DNA of 64,000 bases from Eutrigla gurnardus (GCA_963514095.1 OY741269.1:27338566-27402565), one strand, 5' to 3'; numbered from the stretch's first letter, positions 13,069 to 27,029 are shown. Made by a program: numbers and translations. Notes: a model not told the origin generated them from the sequence alone.

Positions 13069-14275
13069 GTGTGGATGGGTACTGTATGTGAGCTTTTGTG
13101 TGTGTGGGCACGTGTTGGAGAGTGTGTTAGTATGGCACAGATGGAAACACTTCTCAGGGATTATTGTGTAACTGGAAAAGGAGAGAGGTGGTAATTGCAT
13201 TTTAATTACAGTGTTGATGATTTTGTGCTCTGCCAGATGGAAGGTTCTTTACAGATATAAGCACAAAATAAATCAGCCCCGTGGAAAATAAGTCCGCCCT
13301 TAGGTGACTAGTTACCTGCCGAGCTGCAGGTCCGTGACCTTGTCGCCACTCGCAGGTGATGATGATTCGTTTAGGCTCGTTGATATCCAACCTAGACCTC
13401 TCACTCAGTGCAATCTTGTAGTGATGGATAGCCATGGTCATCTCACTTCATACCGATCCGTGTCGACTTTGTCAGCACATTTTCCAGGTAGGATGTTTGA
13501 TGACGACACAATATCATTTGCGATTTATTTCATATGTTTGCTTTCACACATTTCCGCCTCAGTCGTCAACAGTAGCATCTTGGGAATGCTGTTCGTAACA
13601 GATAAAGGCTTGATTTTTTTCATTCCCTTGCAAGTTTCTAGCAGTTCCATGTGTATTCTTAATAATAGCGGCAAGACATTTTTTTGCTTTGACTTGCAGT
13701 GGATGAGCTCCCACAGCGGCTTTTGGAGTGTGACCTTTGGCAGCTTGCTCATTGAGATCAGTGTGTGAGTCCTGAACTCAAGCTCTCACCTTCCCAGCTT
13801 AATGAACCAAGGATGGCTGCGATAGAACCGCTGGAGTCAGCAATTTTAGAAGGCATTCGGACTATTAGGGTCATTTGTTTTTATAATTTGGACTTTTCAC
13901 CATGAAGCCGCACTGATGTTGCATTTGTATTATTGTATAATAGCATAATGAGGGTGTGAAAGCTTTAAAAAAAAAAATCAGTTGCAAGAGATCAATTAAA
14001 GATGATTTCCATAATGGTCCCAAACCTACCAGAGCAGTAATGTGAATCTCAATTTTTATGTTTTGGTTGTTATTAATGAAGAAGTTGATTGCAGATGATT
14101 TCAGGGCATGCTAGGTGTTATTTTTGTATGAAACCCACACGTTAATTCTGATGACCAAAATATGTAAAGTGGAAAGTGTTATAAGCTATTACCAGTTATA
14201 ATACATCAAATGAACCCCCATAGAAATGGAGCTACTGCAACATAGTGAAAGTAGTTTGACTGCATATTATATACA
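13069..14275. other. Non-coding stretch with one exon-like patch
   Basis: Minus-strand frame 13441-13310 (with CAG|GTAACT at its 3' end) and plus frame 13304-13768 (154 codons) both cross a balanced-composition patch at 13300-13450. Neither product is recognised, and codon use cannot be distinguished from conserved non-coding DNA. The rest is A+T-rich. Confidence 0.35.
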
Positions 14276-14283
14276 ATTATAAT

Positions 14284-14585
14284 AAGGGGTGAGTATTGGC
14301 AAAAACCTCACGGTACGATACGTATCACGATATGATACGTATCACAATATCGCGATATTGCGATATGAATAAAGATGAAAACACAAGTACCTGTATATGT
14401 ATGTCAGATGATATTGATCAGAGGACAAATTGAGTCAAAACTATTTCATTCAAAACAGCCTCTCCATTTTATTAATTCCCATGAATTTCACTGGAATACA
14501 TTTTGAAAATATATAATATATAAAATTGTATTGGGCAGGAAAGTATCGCGATATATTGCCGTATCGATATTTTTACCCACCCCTA
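14284..14585 (-). mobile_element. hAT-like MITE, copy 2, with perfect 8-bp target duplication
   Basis: Begins AAGGGGTGAGTA (first base changed from T) and ends TACCCACCCCTA. The 8 bp before it (14276-14283) and after it (14586-14593) are both ATTATAAT, an exact target-site duplication of the length made by hAT transposases. The interior is close to copy 1 and in the same orientation. There is no transposase, so it is a non-autonomous derivative. Retention of an exact duplication suggests a fairly recent insertion. Confidence 0.9.
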
Positions 14586-14827
14586 ATTATAATATTTAAT
14601 ATTATGATTAATAATATTTCATTCAGATAACATCAATACCACCTCGCTTCTGCCCAACAACGGAGGTAACACTAGTGAAGTTTGAGGTCAGGTGAAAGAG
14701 ATAGCCCAACATTTAAGTCTGATCAAGGTGAGTCCCACAGCTGTGTGCGCGGTGACAAAATGACCCTTGCAGGGCTGTGGATCTGACACGAGCTGCAGTC
14801 CTGTGGCTTTTTGACCTGTGGCTGTTC

Positions 14828-14880
14828 CTTTCTCTCTCTCCTTCTCCCTCCCCCTCTCTCTCTCTCTCTTTTGCTTCTCT
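14828..14880. repeat. (CT)n-rich tract
   Basis: Imperfect CT repeats with CCC interruptions. Confidence 0.9.
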
Positions 14881-15281
14881 GCTCTATACGAACTGTCTAA
14901 GGGAGATAAGGCAGGCCTGATAAGCTGACTTCTGTCAAAATGTCCCCCCACCTGTGCAGACCTGCACCTCAGAGGAGAAGATGTATTTATATATCATATG
15001 CTCACAAGTCTGCTCCAGGCAACCCTAATGGGTTCCTGATATCGGCGAGGCAAACGCCCGCTGTCTTCAACTTGCAGACTAATATCGGCAATTGTAACAA
15101 GGCCTAGAAATAGCGAATGGAGGATATTTGATTGGAGAAGCATTGAGTTGGTTTCAACCACTGTGGCCATTTCTTCTATTCACCATTGGCCTAAAAATTT
15201 AATTTTTTTCAACCATTAACTTACACATTGAAGCTACAGCAATTTTTAACCTTTCTTTTTAATAACTTTAACCCAACCCAC

Positions 15282-15677
15282 TAGGGGTGGGTGAAAATAT
15301 TGATACGGCAATATATCGGGATACTTTGCCGCCCAATACAATATCGATTTTTCAACTCCAAAGATCGATAAAAAAAAAAAAAGATTCATGTTTAGATGCG
15401 TTGTGAATGCAGTACGACTTCCAGTCCGGTAGGTGGGGCCAATGAGCGACTCTGCTGTGCGGCGGGCGTATTTCTGTATTAACGAGAGTGGCTGAGGACG
15501 TCTTTGCAAAATGGATGTCAAGTTAACAACGCCTCCGCAATTTAAAGCTGACGTTTGATCATCTGATGTACATTTACAGGTACTTGTGTTTTCATCTTTA
15601 TTTATGTTGTGATATCGTGATACGTATTGTATCGTGACCAAAGTATCGTGATACATATCGTATCGTGAGGCACCCAC
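15282..15677 (+). mobile_element. hAT-like MITE, copy 3, with a different interior
   Basis: Starts TAGGGGTGGGTGAAAATATT and ends in the family's GTATCGTGAGGCACCCACA form. Between about 15410 and 15560 it carries a G+C-rich, CpG-containing segment absent from the other copies. The shared sequence resumes near CATCTGATGTACA. That segment contains an ATG followed by a short frame, so it may be part of the lost autonomous parent. The right boundary is approximate and I could not read a target duplication. Confidence 0.75.
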
Positions 15678-16539
15678 AGCCCAAATCATATTTTTCAGTC
15701 TTGAGCTTCACCAAATGTAGAAACCATCAATGGTAATGTACTGAGGAATGGCTTGTGTTGCTTGTTATATAAGCGAAGCATCACATTTTAAAACACAATG
15801 ACACCTCAGACAAAATGTTCCCAGACTAAAAACCCATTGACTGTTCAGATTCGCAAGGCTTAGAAAAGGCAGTAATAAACCAAGGTGGCAGGAATAATTG
15901 TCCCTAAATGTGCAGCCATGTATTCTTCACTGTTATGAATCAACGTGATTTTGTTCAGACCCAAACATCAACATCCAAAAATGTTTTTTCATAGTCCAGC
16001 ATATATGGAATGTTCTGTACAGGATACATGTTTCATTACATAAAATGTGTGGTAATATTATTCCAATATAACGTGTAACAAAAATATATATATTCTTGGT
16101 TATTCCACTATGGTTTCAGCTTCAAAAATCTTCCTTCAATATTTCTGTCATGTGGCAGGGAGAGTGTGTATTTAGAAGGATTAGAGCTGCTGGTCCATTC
16201 GTGTGGTGTCTGCTAACACACGTAGCTCAGTCTAATCTGCTTACTATTGACTGGAAGTCCAATAATCCCTTTATGGTAGAGAGGAAACATTACATGGAAT
16301 GCTGCTGCAGCATGGGGCGAACTAACCAGTTGCCTAGCTTTCTATTTGGCGGCAACGCTAGCAGTCGGTGGAAGCGGCTCAAGTTGAGGATAAAAAAAGG
16401 CATTCAGTTTCTAATAATAAGGGAAACTGGAGTACTACCATGAAGAAAGATGGTGTTAGTCACGGCAAACCCAATGTGGCTGGTTTGGTCTGTTCACTCA
16501 TCATGAGGTGAGCAGTTTTTCAGAGAAAGTCAATATTAA
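15678..16539. other. Non-coding stretch
   Basis: The 16096-16443 frame (115 codons) has no recognisable domain and no convincing splice sites. No repeat family recognised. Confidence 0.45.
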
Positions 16540-17270
16540 GGTGAGACACTACGGGCCAAAACAAAGCACTGGTAATTTTTGAGATTTTGGGCTATTTTGC
16601 TCCCATAACACGTCTTCTGTAAGACTAGAAAACATTCAAAATACACATTTAGGGGTTTATTTAACTCGCCTTTTTGTATATTTGGGTCTGTAGATTTCCC
16701 CTAAATTAATCAAAAGTTAGCATTAGATAATTCTTCAGTTGCATATTCAAACATAAAGAGAAAACTTGTGATACACAGAATACTTGTCTTATTGTAAGTA
16801 ATCAGCTGGGGACGTTTCATGGTGATATTTATTAGTTTTTACCCTGTTCATACAAAAGCCATTTCCTCAAAATGAGTTTTTACTCCAGAGCCAGAAATCT
16901 TCACTTCATATCTTTACTCTATTGTTATATTTATTGAGCAATACAAGGGAATATCAGAAATCCCCAACTGTAAAAACCTCAAATATGCAAACAAAATGAA
17001 ACATGATTTTTTTCAAATTTCTGTTCTGGAAATTAACACACACTTAATTAGATAATGGCTCATTTGTATACTTAAACATAACGTTTAAGAAAACTTGTGA
17101 TCATGTAATCAACTGGAGAAGTTTCATGGTGATATCTATAAGATGAAATATCTCTCGCCTTAATGTTTGTTATACAACGACATTTTGCCAGCAAAATCAT
17201 TAATAACGAAGCATAAAGTGTCCCGATAAAGGAACATAATAGACGAGGCAGAGGCGGAGGTTTCAAAGTT
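16540..17270. repeat. Dispersed-repeat-like block with an internal direct duplication
   Basis: Two stretches match in the same orientation: 16724-16829 and 17048-17136. Both contain TTAGATAAT, an AAACATAA word, AAAACTTGTGAT, then GTAATCA(G/A)CTGG and GTTTCATGGTGATAT. The surrounding text (TTTTGGGCTATTTTGCTCCC, GGGTCTGTAGATTTCCCC) resembles a multicopy fish repeat I cannot name. No terminal repeats were found. Confidence 0.55.
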
Positions 17271-17509
17271 GGAAAATAGTCTGTTGTTGTATCAAAATAC
17301 TTCAGATGACATTTTCACAGTTAACTTACTTTCCAAAGAAACAAAAGGCAGGGTGACCTTAATCAACTCAAGATAAATAACAGAGGCGATGAGAAGACTT
17401 CCTACTCCACCTAGCTCATGTGTTATACCATACGGATGCTAGCTAGCTACTGTAAGTTAGCTGACTAATGAGCTACCTTAGTCCTGCTTTAACTAGTCGT
17501 GAATCTAGA

Positions 17510-18010
17510 GTTGTTAGCACTTTGGCGGGGGCAAGTGGGTCCTGAGCCATCAGGTGACCCATTCACATGGGTGTGATTGGGTGTTGGATGGGAAATATTG
17601 ACCCATCCTGCCGCCATGTGAGTCGCTATGGTTACGTGAGTCCAACTGTGGACGGTGGTTGATTTGAGGACTGTTTTGCTATGCGATCATTGGTGTCCTC
17701 CAAGTAGTGTCCTTTGTCCTCAGATGCAGACGGACTGCTGAGTCCAGACCTGAGGATCCAGCTCTCCTGTGTTGTGACATTCGCTCGTGCAACAGTTGTT
17801 TAGTTTCTCCAACAAGGTCGGACTGCGTACGCCACATTGTCCAGCTTGTGGCTGTATTTTGTCCTTGGGGTGGACAAGCTTTTGCCTCGGGGTGTTGCTG
17901 GGCTTGAAGTGCACAGGGATGTGGTGTTTGTTGGATATCCTCCTCAGTTTCTCAGACACCCACAACGTATGGAATGACAATGTTCCTCTCAGAGAAGAAA
18001 ACAAGCCACA
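17510..18010 (-). pseudogene. Decayed Penelope-like retroelement fragment (GIY-YIG region)
   Basis: Read on the minus strand from about 18000 downward, one frame gives NIVIPYVVGV, a second gives VSEKLRRISNKHHIPVHFKP and then SNTPRQKLVHPKDK. A third gives NVAYAV and, further on, EDKGHYLEDTND. This order matches the linker and GIY-YIG endonuclease region of fish Penelope-like elements (reverse transcriptase plus GIY-YIG endonuclease). At least two frameshifts and a stop break it, and the reverse transcriptase part is missing. The 17510-17640 part reads like the element's 3' tail. It cannot make a working protein. Boundaries are approximate. Confidence 0.75.
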
Positions 18011-19397
18011 TGATCGTGACCTGGACGACTGAGAATGTTTAATTTATATATTTGGTGTGTGGTTCGATTGGAATGAATAACTGTTTTATTCCATAACCAA
18101 CTTGTTTCATAGTTTTTTTATTATCTGTCCTCTTTAATTTCTGTGTCTTTGATATACACAAGGTGGTGAGTGACTTTAGTGATTAGGCGTGTTGAACTTA
18201 GTCACTGTTAAAACACCCCTACCAATATAAATAATGCAGTTATTGTATCTTGTGTCCGTTCAAGATGGAGTGGTGGTATGCATATCCCAGAGATCCATAA
18301 ATGTTTGATCAATAGAAGATTAGAGTGACCAAGAGTGTAAAGAGCTGATTTCATTATGGAATGATATTGAGTGGTGGTTCACCATGAGTTTGATGATTTG
18401 ATCATTTTCATAATCGACTGCTGTTTGGTCACTATCTTGTTTTCTTTTGCAAGCAGAAGAAACACAAGAGGGTGAAGCTGCATACAACCGAACACTGAAT
18501 AACATTCAGTTGACCAAAATGTTTTGTGGTTTAATGGGTTTATCGTGTATTTTACTCTTAAATATGACCACAATTAAAAAAAACAAGTCATGTTGTATTG
18601 AAAGTGAATTAAAAGTAGACTATTAACTCTTCATGGAGGTAATAAATCAAGTGAGAAATAGGGTAATTTCCTATACAATTAGCCGTCTTACTGCAACCAC
18701 AGGAACCCCCCTCTGATGCTCATTTGAATGCAAAAATGCAAGTTCACTCTTCAGAAGCGGGGGTTGCCGCCTGGGCTTCGCATCAAGCTATGTGCTCCGT
18801 CTAGGAGGAGCTTTGAGACAGAGCAGTGTTCATTATGAGTAAAATGGCTCCTTGCAGACATGTTTGAAATTCTACAAAATGATGGCCTCTTGTGTGCGCA
18901 CACTCCTTCCATCTTCCTCTCTTGCCTTCATTTTGTCACTTTTCTATGTTATACGCATCAACACACTATATACACACTCTTTTGTATGCGCACACACACA
19001 CACACACACACAAAACACACTCGTATCCCTCGCCTCTGATGTGCTAGCGGTTGTTGATAATGAGATTCCTACAGGATGGGAAACTCCAGGGAGACTGACT
19101 GACGGCCCACTTTAAACACTGCAGTCTCCCTCTCCCTTTTCTGTCCTCCGAGACACTACGGATGAAAGTGGAATGGGAAGGACAGTAAAAACACAGTGCA
19201 TCACACATGAACACACACACACAAAATAGTGAGAAATATGCGGGGCCTTCCTGGAAAGCATCAGAGCGAGCAAGTGTTGGGTCTTTTACAAAACAGTGAT
19301 TTGTAACTCTATTGAGAAAAATCGCTGATAAAGAAAAGCGCTGGATATTTCGACTACAACAGTCCGACTGAATGGCTCTATTGTTAATAGCACATGA
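18011..19397. other. Non-coding stretch
   Basis: Contains a short (CA)n run at 18990-19012. Frames here (up to 119 codons, 19044-19403 minus) are unrecognised. Confidence 0.45.
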
Positions 19398-19431
19398 ATG
19401 CATGCATATTTACGTGGGCATTCATATGCAT
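19398..19431. promoter_or_regulatory. ATGCAT cluster with a near-MORE POU dimer site
   Basis: ATTCATATGCAT at 19420-19431 differs at one position from MORE, the Oct-factor dimer site ATGCATATGCAT. The preceding ATGCATGCATATT adds overlapping ATGCAT half-sites. Binding is inferred from motif similarity only. Confidence 0.3.
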
Positions 19432-20199
19432 GCCTCTATTCACATGTGTATACATCTGTCTGCATGTGTCTGATCTATTGTGTCTACGATGGGGGGCCCC
19501 AGTGAGGAAGAGGATAATTACCTGCCTTTTGCTGTCATGTCAGGCTGTCTGCTCGTCGTTGGGCGGACGCTTGCTGAGGGCTCCGAGGCCCCCGTAACAT
19601 ATACAGTGTATCTCTCATATACACCGGTTTGATGAAGTACCTGGTGCCACGGAGGACAAACAGAACTAATTTCCTGTCACTGCCTTTGGACCTCATCTCT
19701 ATTCTCATTTCCTCCCTTTGCTCAGGATACAATAATGCCACTTTATGGTGCATCCAGAGAAACACGACGCCGCTTAATGTGTTTTCGCTCACGAATCCTT
19801 TTCAGAGAGTCGCACTCATCCAACCTTCGACAAAGGCACAAAACTACATACATACATTGTAGTATAGTAGCATGGAGTAGCATTTGCGTACTGACGTGGT
19901 TTATTTTTAAATAGGCGTCTAACGAATCTTAAAGGGGACCTATTAAAATTCATGCATTATTAGTATTTTATCTAAAGTGGTCCATCTCATATTGGTCAGT
20001 ATAACATCTTGTGCTCTATAGACAGTGCATTGGGAAATATGATATACATGACATTGAAAGCAACATGAAACTTCTCATTACAAGGTCTGTAGATTATCTG
20101 GTCATGATTTCTTGAAAGAGACAATGCTGTTGAGTTTTTTATATTTATTTATTTTCTTTCTATTTTCTGCCGCTTTGAGCATCACGAGCCGAGTACCAT
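19432..20199. other. Non-coding stretch
   Basis: No exon or repeat boundary recognised. Confidence 0.45.
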
Positions 20200-20420
20200 A
20201 TAGTGGCATTATATTTCATTTTTATTCATTTATTTATTTTTATCTCAGGCATTCAACACTGTAAAGAAAATGAAATACAAACATAAATCAGATTCATGAA
20301 TACATTGAGAAGGAGTAGACAGAAATAAAATACTTATAAAATCCTGCCCCTACTTTACATCATATGTCATAAAATATATGTATGCTCTAATACATTAACA
20401 GTACAATTCTATAATTTACC
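20200..20420 (-). repeat. Non-LTR retroelement 3'-tail-like segment
   Basis: On the minus strand this reads as an A+T-rich 3' UTR with TACTCCTTCTC and ends in A-rich AAATAAATAAATG-type repeats (plus strand 20219-20240). It resembles the 3' ends of fish non-LTR elements. No reverse transcriptase remains, so family assignment is open. Confidence 0.4.
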
Positions 20421-22926
<2,506 letters not shown>

Positions 22927-23440
22927 TAGGGGTGTGAATCTTTGGCTTCACAGCGATGCGATTCATTTAACGATAAATAGTTGGCGATTCGATTCAAGGA
23001 CAATTTTTTTTTGTAACGATTCTATTCTGTAAATCACGATTCATTCAGTTACTTGTAACCAAAATTCTATATCCATGAAATAAACATGCAATAATGGGAG
23101 TGAGACTATCTGTATTCTTCAACAGACCACAGAATTAATAATTTAACAGCTTTATTCTATAAAAAAGTAGTCCTGCATAATATTTTATGCTGCATACAAA
23201 AATGTAATTAAACATTGCTCAGTTATTTTTTTTACATTTTTCAATAGACTACATGCTGGCAGGGGAGAGAGTGTCTTAAACGTATTAAAACATTAATCAT
23301 AAGTAAGAATCACGATTCATAAGATTAAACGCATTCATATCAATTATTGGTGAAGCCAAAACGATTCATTCTATTTATTTATTTTAGCAGATCGTTTAGT
23401 TGAATCGATAGGACTGACAATCGATTCATCTGTATGGCTC
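22927..23440 (+). mobile_element. Decayed hAT-like repeat, second family
   Basis: Begins TAGGGGTGTGAATCTTTGGC and has recurring CGATTCAT/GATTCGATTC words on both flanks (22957-23045 and 23300-23440). The middle is A+T-rich with no coding frame. The left terminus resembles that of the other hAT-like family, but the interior differs. No clean right terminus or target duplication is visible, so the end is approximate. Confidence 0.5.
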
Positions 23441-24222
23441 CTTTATGTGTCTTAAATCATGGCGTTCTTTGGCTAAAGGTGTATTCGCTACATTAGTCTG
23501 TGCTCTCCGGAGTCTTGCTGTAGTCTGATTAATTATTTCTACATTTTGGCCTCTTAAGGAAATTGGTAGGATTGATAGGAAGATAAAATAACACTGTCAT
23601 CTCCAGATTATTAAATAATTGTTCTCACAAATAACACTATTTATTAATGACAGCTACATCGTTTTTTAACTGGTGGTAATAATGACAACCTATTGGTAAA
23701 TCAGATCTGACAATGTAGAAGTTAATGATATCTGACAAATTAGAAAGTTGACAGCTGTCCTCTCCAGCTGGTTGATCATTATGATTGCTGTAATAAAAGT
23801 GGTTTACTGAAGAAAAGTCAAACGTACAACGCAGCCTTGGTCTCTTGATGAAGATCAATGCACTTTCCAATCAGAAGTGGGTGTAAAGGAATGAGAAGCA
23901 CGAGGTGGGGTGGGGTTCGCTTGACGGTGTTTATTGCTGCTTGACAGATCTTCTTGTGGGCGATGCATTAGTCATGGTGCTTCGTGGATTGGCTGCCAGG
24001 ATTCACTCTTGGCAGCCAATCCGCCAGCTCCAGCTTATTGCAGATATTTGCTTTAGTATTACTTTAGAGTAAGTACATGTACTTGGCAGACCTCGTATTT
24101 CTTCAGGTTGTCTTTGTCCATCGGTAAGCCTTTCGGTGCATGCACTACGCTATTGAGACTGAAACGTGACCGCAAATATAAGTATTTGCACACATTGGCG
24201 ATTTGGTGGCATATTCACTTTA

Positions 24223-24256
24223 TAGATAGATAGATAGATAGATAGATGGATAGATA
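24223..24256. repeat. (TAGA)n tetranucleotide microsatellite
   Basis: About eight units, with one GATGGATA interruption. Confidence 0.95.
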
Positions 24257-24800
24257 TGCTGTCATTTTTGGAGGCTTGCGACTGGCTACCAGCACATTTA
24301 AGTGGAGTAAGATTTTTGATGTTGCCTGGTGCCAAGCTTAGCAACCCACAGGGTTTACAACTGACTTGGCTCGACACCAGCATTCTTCAGTGGGTAACCC
24401 ACATGCCTCGCTTAGCAACGTGCTTTTTTCTCGGTTAAACCACCACCTGTCTAAGTTCAGCCTCCCTCTGAAACCTCGTAGCCTTTTTCCTTCCCTTCCA
24501 CCATGCCCACAGTAAACAGGGTCTGGAGAGTCGCCCCCGGTGCTGAGTGGCTACTTGACACTTGTGGGAGCAGGTGTTTGACATTGTGACGACCGCAAAA
24601 ACCTAAATCCAAAGTCGCCATGGCCCACAGTAGTGAAAGTGCTATCTAGTTGTCAGTCAGTGCTCTGGTGCAGGCAGGCTAGCAGTCAGTGGTAATTGAT
24701 GTGAGTAGAGTTGACATCCTGGGCAGAGCGCTTCAGGTTGGTCTCCGACTGGGACCGAGCAGCCCATCATTGCCAGTTATTAAGCAGCTTGCGCTCTGCT

Positions 24801-24843
24801 GCACTCACTCAGAGGGGAACAGCCTGTCTCTGGGTGTCTACGT
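24801..24843 (+). repeat. Diverged direct duplicate, copy 1
   Basis: Pairs with 25387-25429 in the same orientation, with 37 of 43 positions identical. Shared words include CACTCAGAGG and CTGTCTCTGG. Confidence 0.6.
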
Positions 24844-25386
24844 ATGAATGTGTGTGAGGGGGGGGGACACTGGCATGGTTGGTGTGTGCGGTGTGTGCGG
24901 TGTGTGTGTTTCTGTATGTGTGTTTGTTAAAAGGACAAGAAGGAGCATCGATTAGGTTCTGGAAGCAACGCTACCAAGTCCAGACCAGAAGACAGACCCC
25001 CCGTTTAGATAATCAATAGTTTGTAACTGCGACATATCTGCTTCTTACCTTTGGGCGATACTTGACTGACAGTTGACCCTGGTGGAGTAGTAAGGTCACA
25101 CAGTGTTTATGAGAGGAAGCTGCTCCAGACTTCACGCTTGATTGGCCGATACTCCACACTTTGTGTCCCCGACTTTTCTGGCTGGCTTGTTGGCCAATTG
25201 GCTCACTTGTGAGCTGACTTGATATTATTGGCTTGCGTGCTATACGCCGCTCTGTTAATGTACTGATAAAGCTATCTGCGTTCTGCAATGTGCTGGGACA
25301 TCTGCCCTCTGTTGAGCCTGTGTTGCTGCTGCTGCTGTCGCTGTTACTACTCTTTAACTGCTTCTTTTTTAACAGCTTTTTAAACT

Positions 25387-25429
25387 GCATTCACTCAGAG
25401 GGAAACATTCTGTCTCTGGATGTTTACGT
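25387..25429 (+). repeat. Diverged direct duplicate, copy 2
   Basis: Second copy of the 43-bp segment at 24801, 586 bp downstream. The flanks do not clearly extend the match. Confidence 0.6.
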
Positions 25430-26464
25430 TCAGTATGCGTTGGTGTTGGACCTGCTGTGATCCTCATAATTGCATCAGTATGAAACTTGTTTTAGTTCTA
25501 CTTTATTTGAGGATTCACTTTATTTTCAGTTTAGTGTTGTACATTTTGAGCTACTTGCTTCTCATGTCTTAGTGAGTTTTCATTGTGGCATCCAAATGTT
25601 TGTAATTTCACTGTTAGTTTTAGCTCATTTTGGGAAATAGGAGCTATAAATCTGTCAAATATGATGGACGTCTCTGATTCAACACTGCTCTACACCCTCT
25701 CTCTCGATTTTCATCCCTGTGTGTCGTCTTTAAAAAAGGTTATTTGACGTACATTTTTAATATAGTTTGAATCTTCTCTGTCTGTAATGCAAACATCCTT
25801 TTTTTCTGTCCCACTAAACTTACATAAGTAGCATTAGCTAAGGTTGCCTTATTAGCACTTTTTTGTATAGTAGTTGCACATTTCCTTCGAATTAGGAAAA
25901 ATACTTCATTTTAATATAAAAACTTAAACCAAAGAAAAAAGAAGAGTACTATGTAACTAGTTCTCCCTTCTCCCCTTCTGTCTGAATCCTTGGTTTGTTG
26001 CATCTCATCATTGAAATAGACTTCAAAACTGTCTCTGCAAAGCAACACGTCTCTGTGTGTGAACGCCGCCATTAATAGCAGAAGTTATCGCAACCGCTGC
26101 GAAGAATTTCCCCCTCATTTGTTTGAGCGGTTTATTACAGTGCAAGCCACAGCTACAGTTCCACTGATGCATACAAAACTGTTTTTTGACTGCTTTAGGC
26201 ACTTTGAGAGTTACGTTAAATCACAAAAATTGGGACAGATTTCAGTGTGCGTGGAATACTTAAAATGACAAAGCACACTGGAAGGAATAATGTTTTTGGG
26301 GCATGTCGTTTGTAAAGTTAGTTTTGCCTCTGCTGTATTGATTTACATAGGAAAGGGCCAGGCACAAGGTTGAACTGTGACCAGCAAGCATACATGTTAT
26401 CCAGTATATATCCATTCTTGGATTTGCTTTCCTTTTTGGCCTGTAGTAACACACTGGAGAAGGC

Positions 26465-26485
26465 AGAACTGTCCGTGGTGCTGAA
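26465..26485 (-). promoter_or_regulatory. RE1/NRSE-like REST binding site, unit 1
   Basis: Minus strand starts TTCAGCACCACGGACAG, matching all 17 bases of the classical NRSE core and 18 of 21 overall. Both half-sites and their spacing are canonical. This is the best REST-type match I saw in the window. Confidence 0.65.
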
Positions 26486-26570
26486 ACCCCAGCGTCTTCC
26501 CCCCTCTCTGCCGTTGCTTAACAAGAAGGGTTTCCCTGTGTTGCTCTCCACATTCACGGCAGACCACAAT

Positions 26571-26600
26571 CCCAACCTTATGAATCCCAACCTTATGAAT
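26571..26600 (+). repeat. Perfect 15-bp tandem duplication
   Basis: CCCAACCTTATGAAT occurs twice head to tail (26571-26585 and 26586-26600). The second copy runs directly into an ATGAATATT motif. Confidence 0.9.
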
Positions 26601-27029
26601 ATTAACGCAGGCTTTGCCATACAGTCGGGAAGCCAAGGAATCCTTCATGAATATTGATGAGGGGTCCCTCATGAGCCTCTGAAATCTCCACGTTGGTTTG
26701 GTGCCCTATATTCTGTGTCAGTGGGTTACGTGAACCCTGCATAGTGAGGGTCTGTTCCTGAGGTTTATAACAGCAGATGGGGGGAAAAAGTCACTTAATG
26801 CATGCTGACTCTGTACAGTAGATTAGGTGGTTTTAATATTCAGGGCTGATCCTGGCCTCAGTGTGCCCCTTGAACTGTCCAGGGTGCTGAAATGCAGGCC
26901 CAAGCTTGTGTACCAGGGGAGCAGTGAGCACCCCCTGATGAATATTGCGATGGTCTTTCCCATTGTAAATCACGGCGCACTCAGTGAATATTAATGCTGG
27001 CACCTCCATTAGCTTGAGGAAATATTCAT
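26595..27029. promoter_or_regulatory. Cluster of six TGAATATT words
   Basis: Copies at 26595-26603, 26647-26655, 26938-26946 and 26985-26992 read ATGAATATT or TGAATATT on the plus strand. Those at 26835-26842 and 27021-27029 read AATATTCA(T). Six occurrences of one 8-mer in about 435 bp is far above chance. The word resembles POU/homeodomain A+T sites, but no factor can be assigned from sequence alone. Confidence 0.5.
26871..26891 (-). promoter_or_regulatory. RE1/NRSE-like REST binding site, unit 2
   Basis: Minus strand starts TTCAGCACCCTGGACAG: one mismatch to the 17-bp core and 17 of 21 overall. It lies 406 bp from the unit 1 site in the same orientation. Confidence 0.6.

Larger units (their letters stand above)
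23441..26439. other. Non-coding stretch with small repeats
   Basis: Contains a TAGA array (24223-24256), a G-rich patch with GTGTGTGCG repeats (24853-24920) and two related 43-bp segments (24801 and 25387). The 125-codon minus frame 25390-25013 is Ser/Lys-rich and unrecognised. Confidence 0.4.

Noticed and set aside
13202..13768. Overlapping 79-codon minus and 154-codon plus frames as a gene
   Set aside because: The patch at 13300-13450 looks conserved rather than coding: no good acceptor on the minus strand and no recognisable product.
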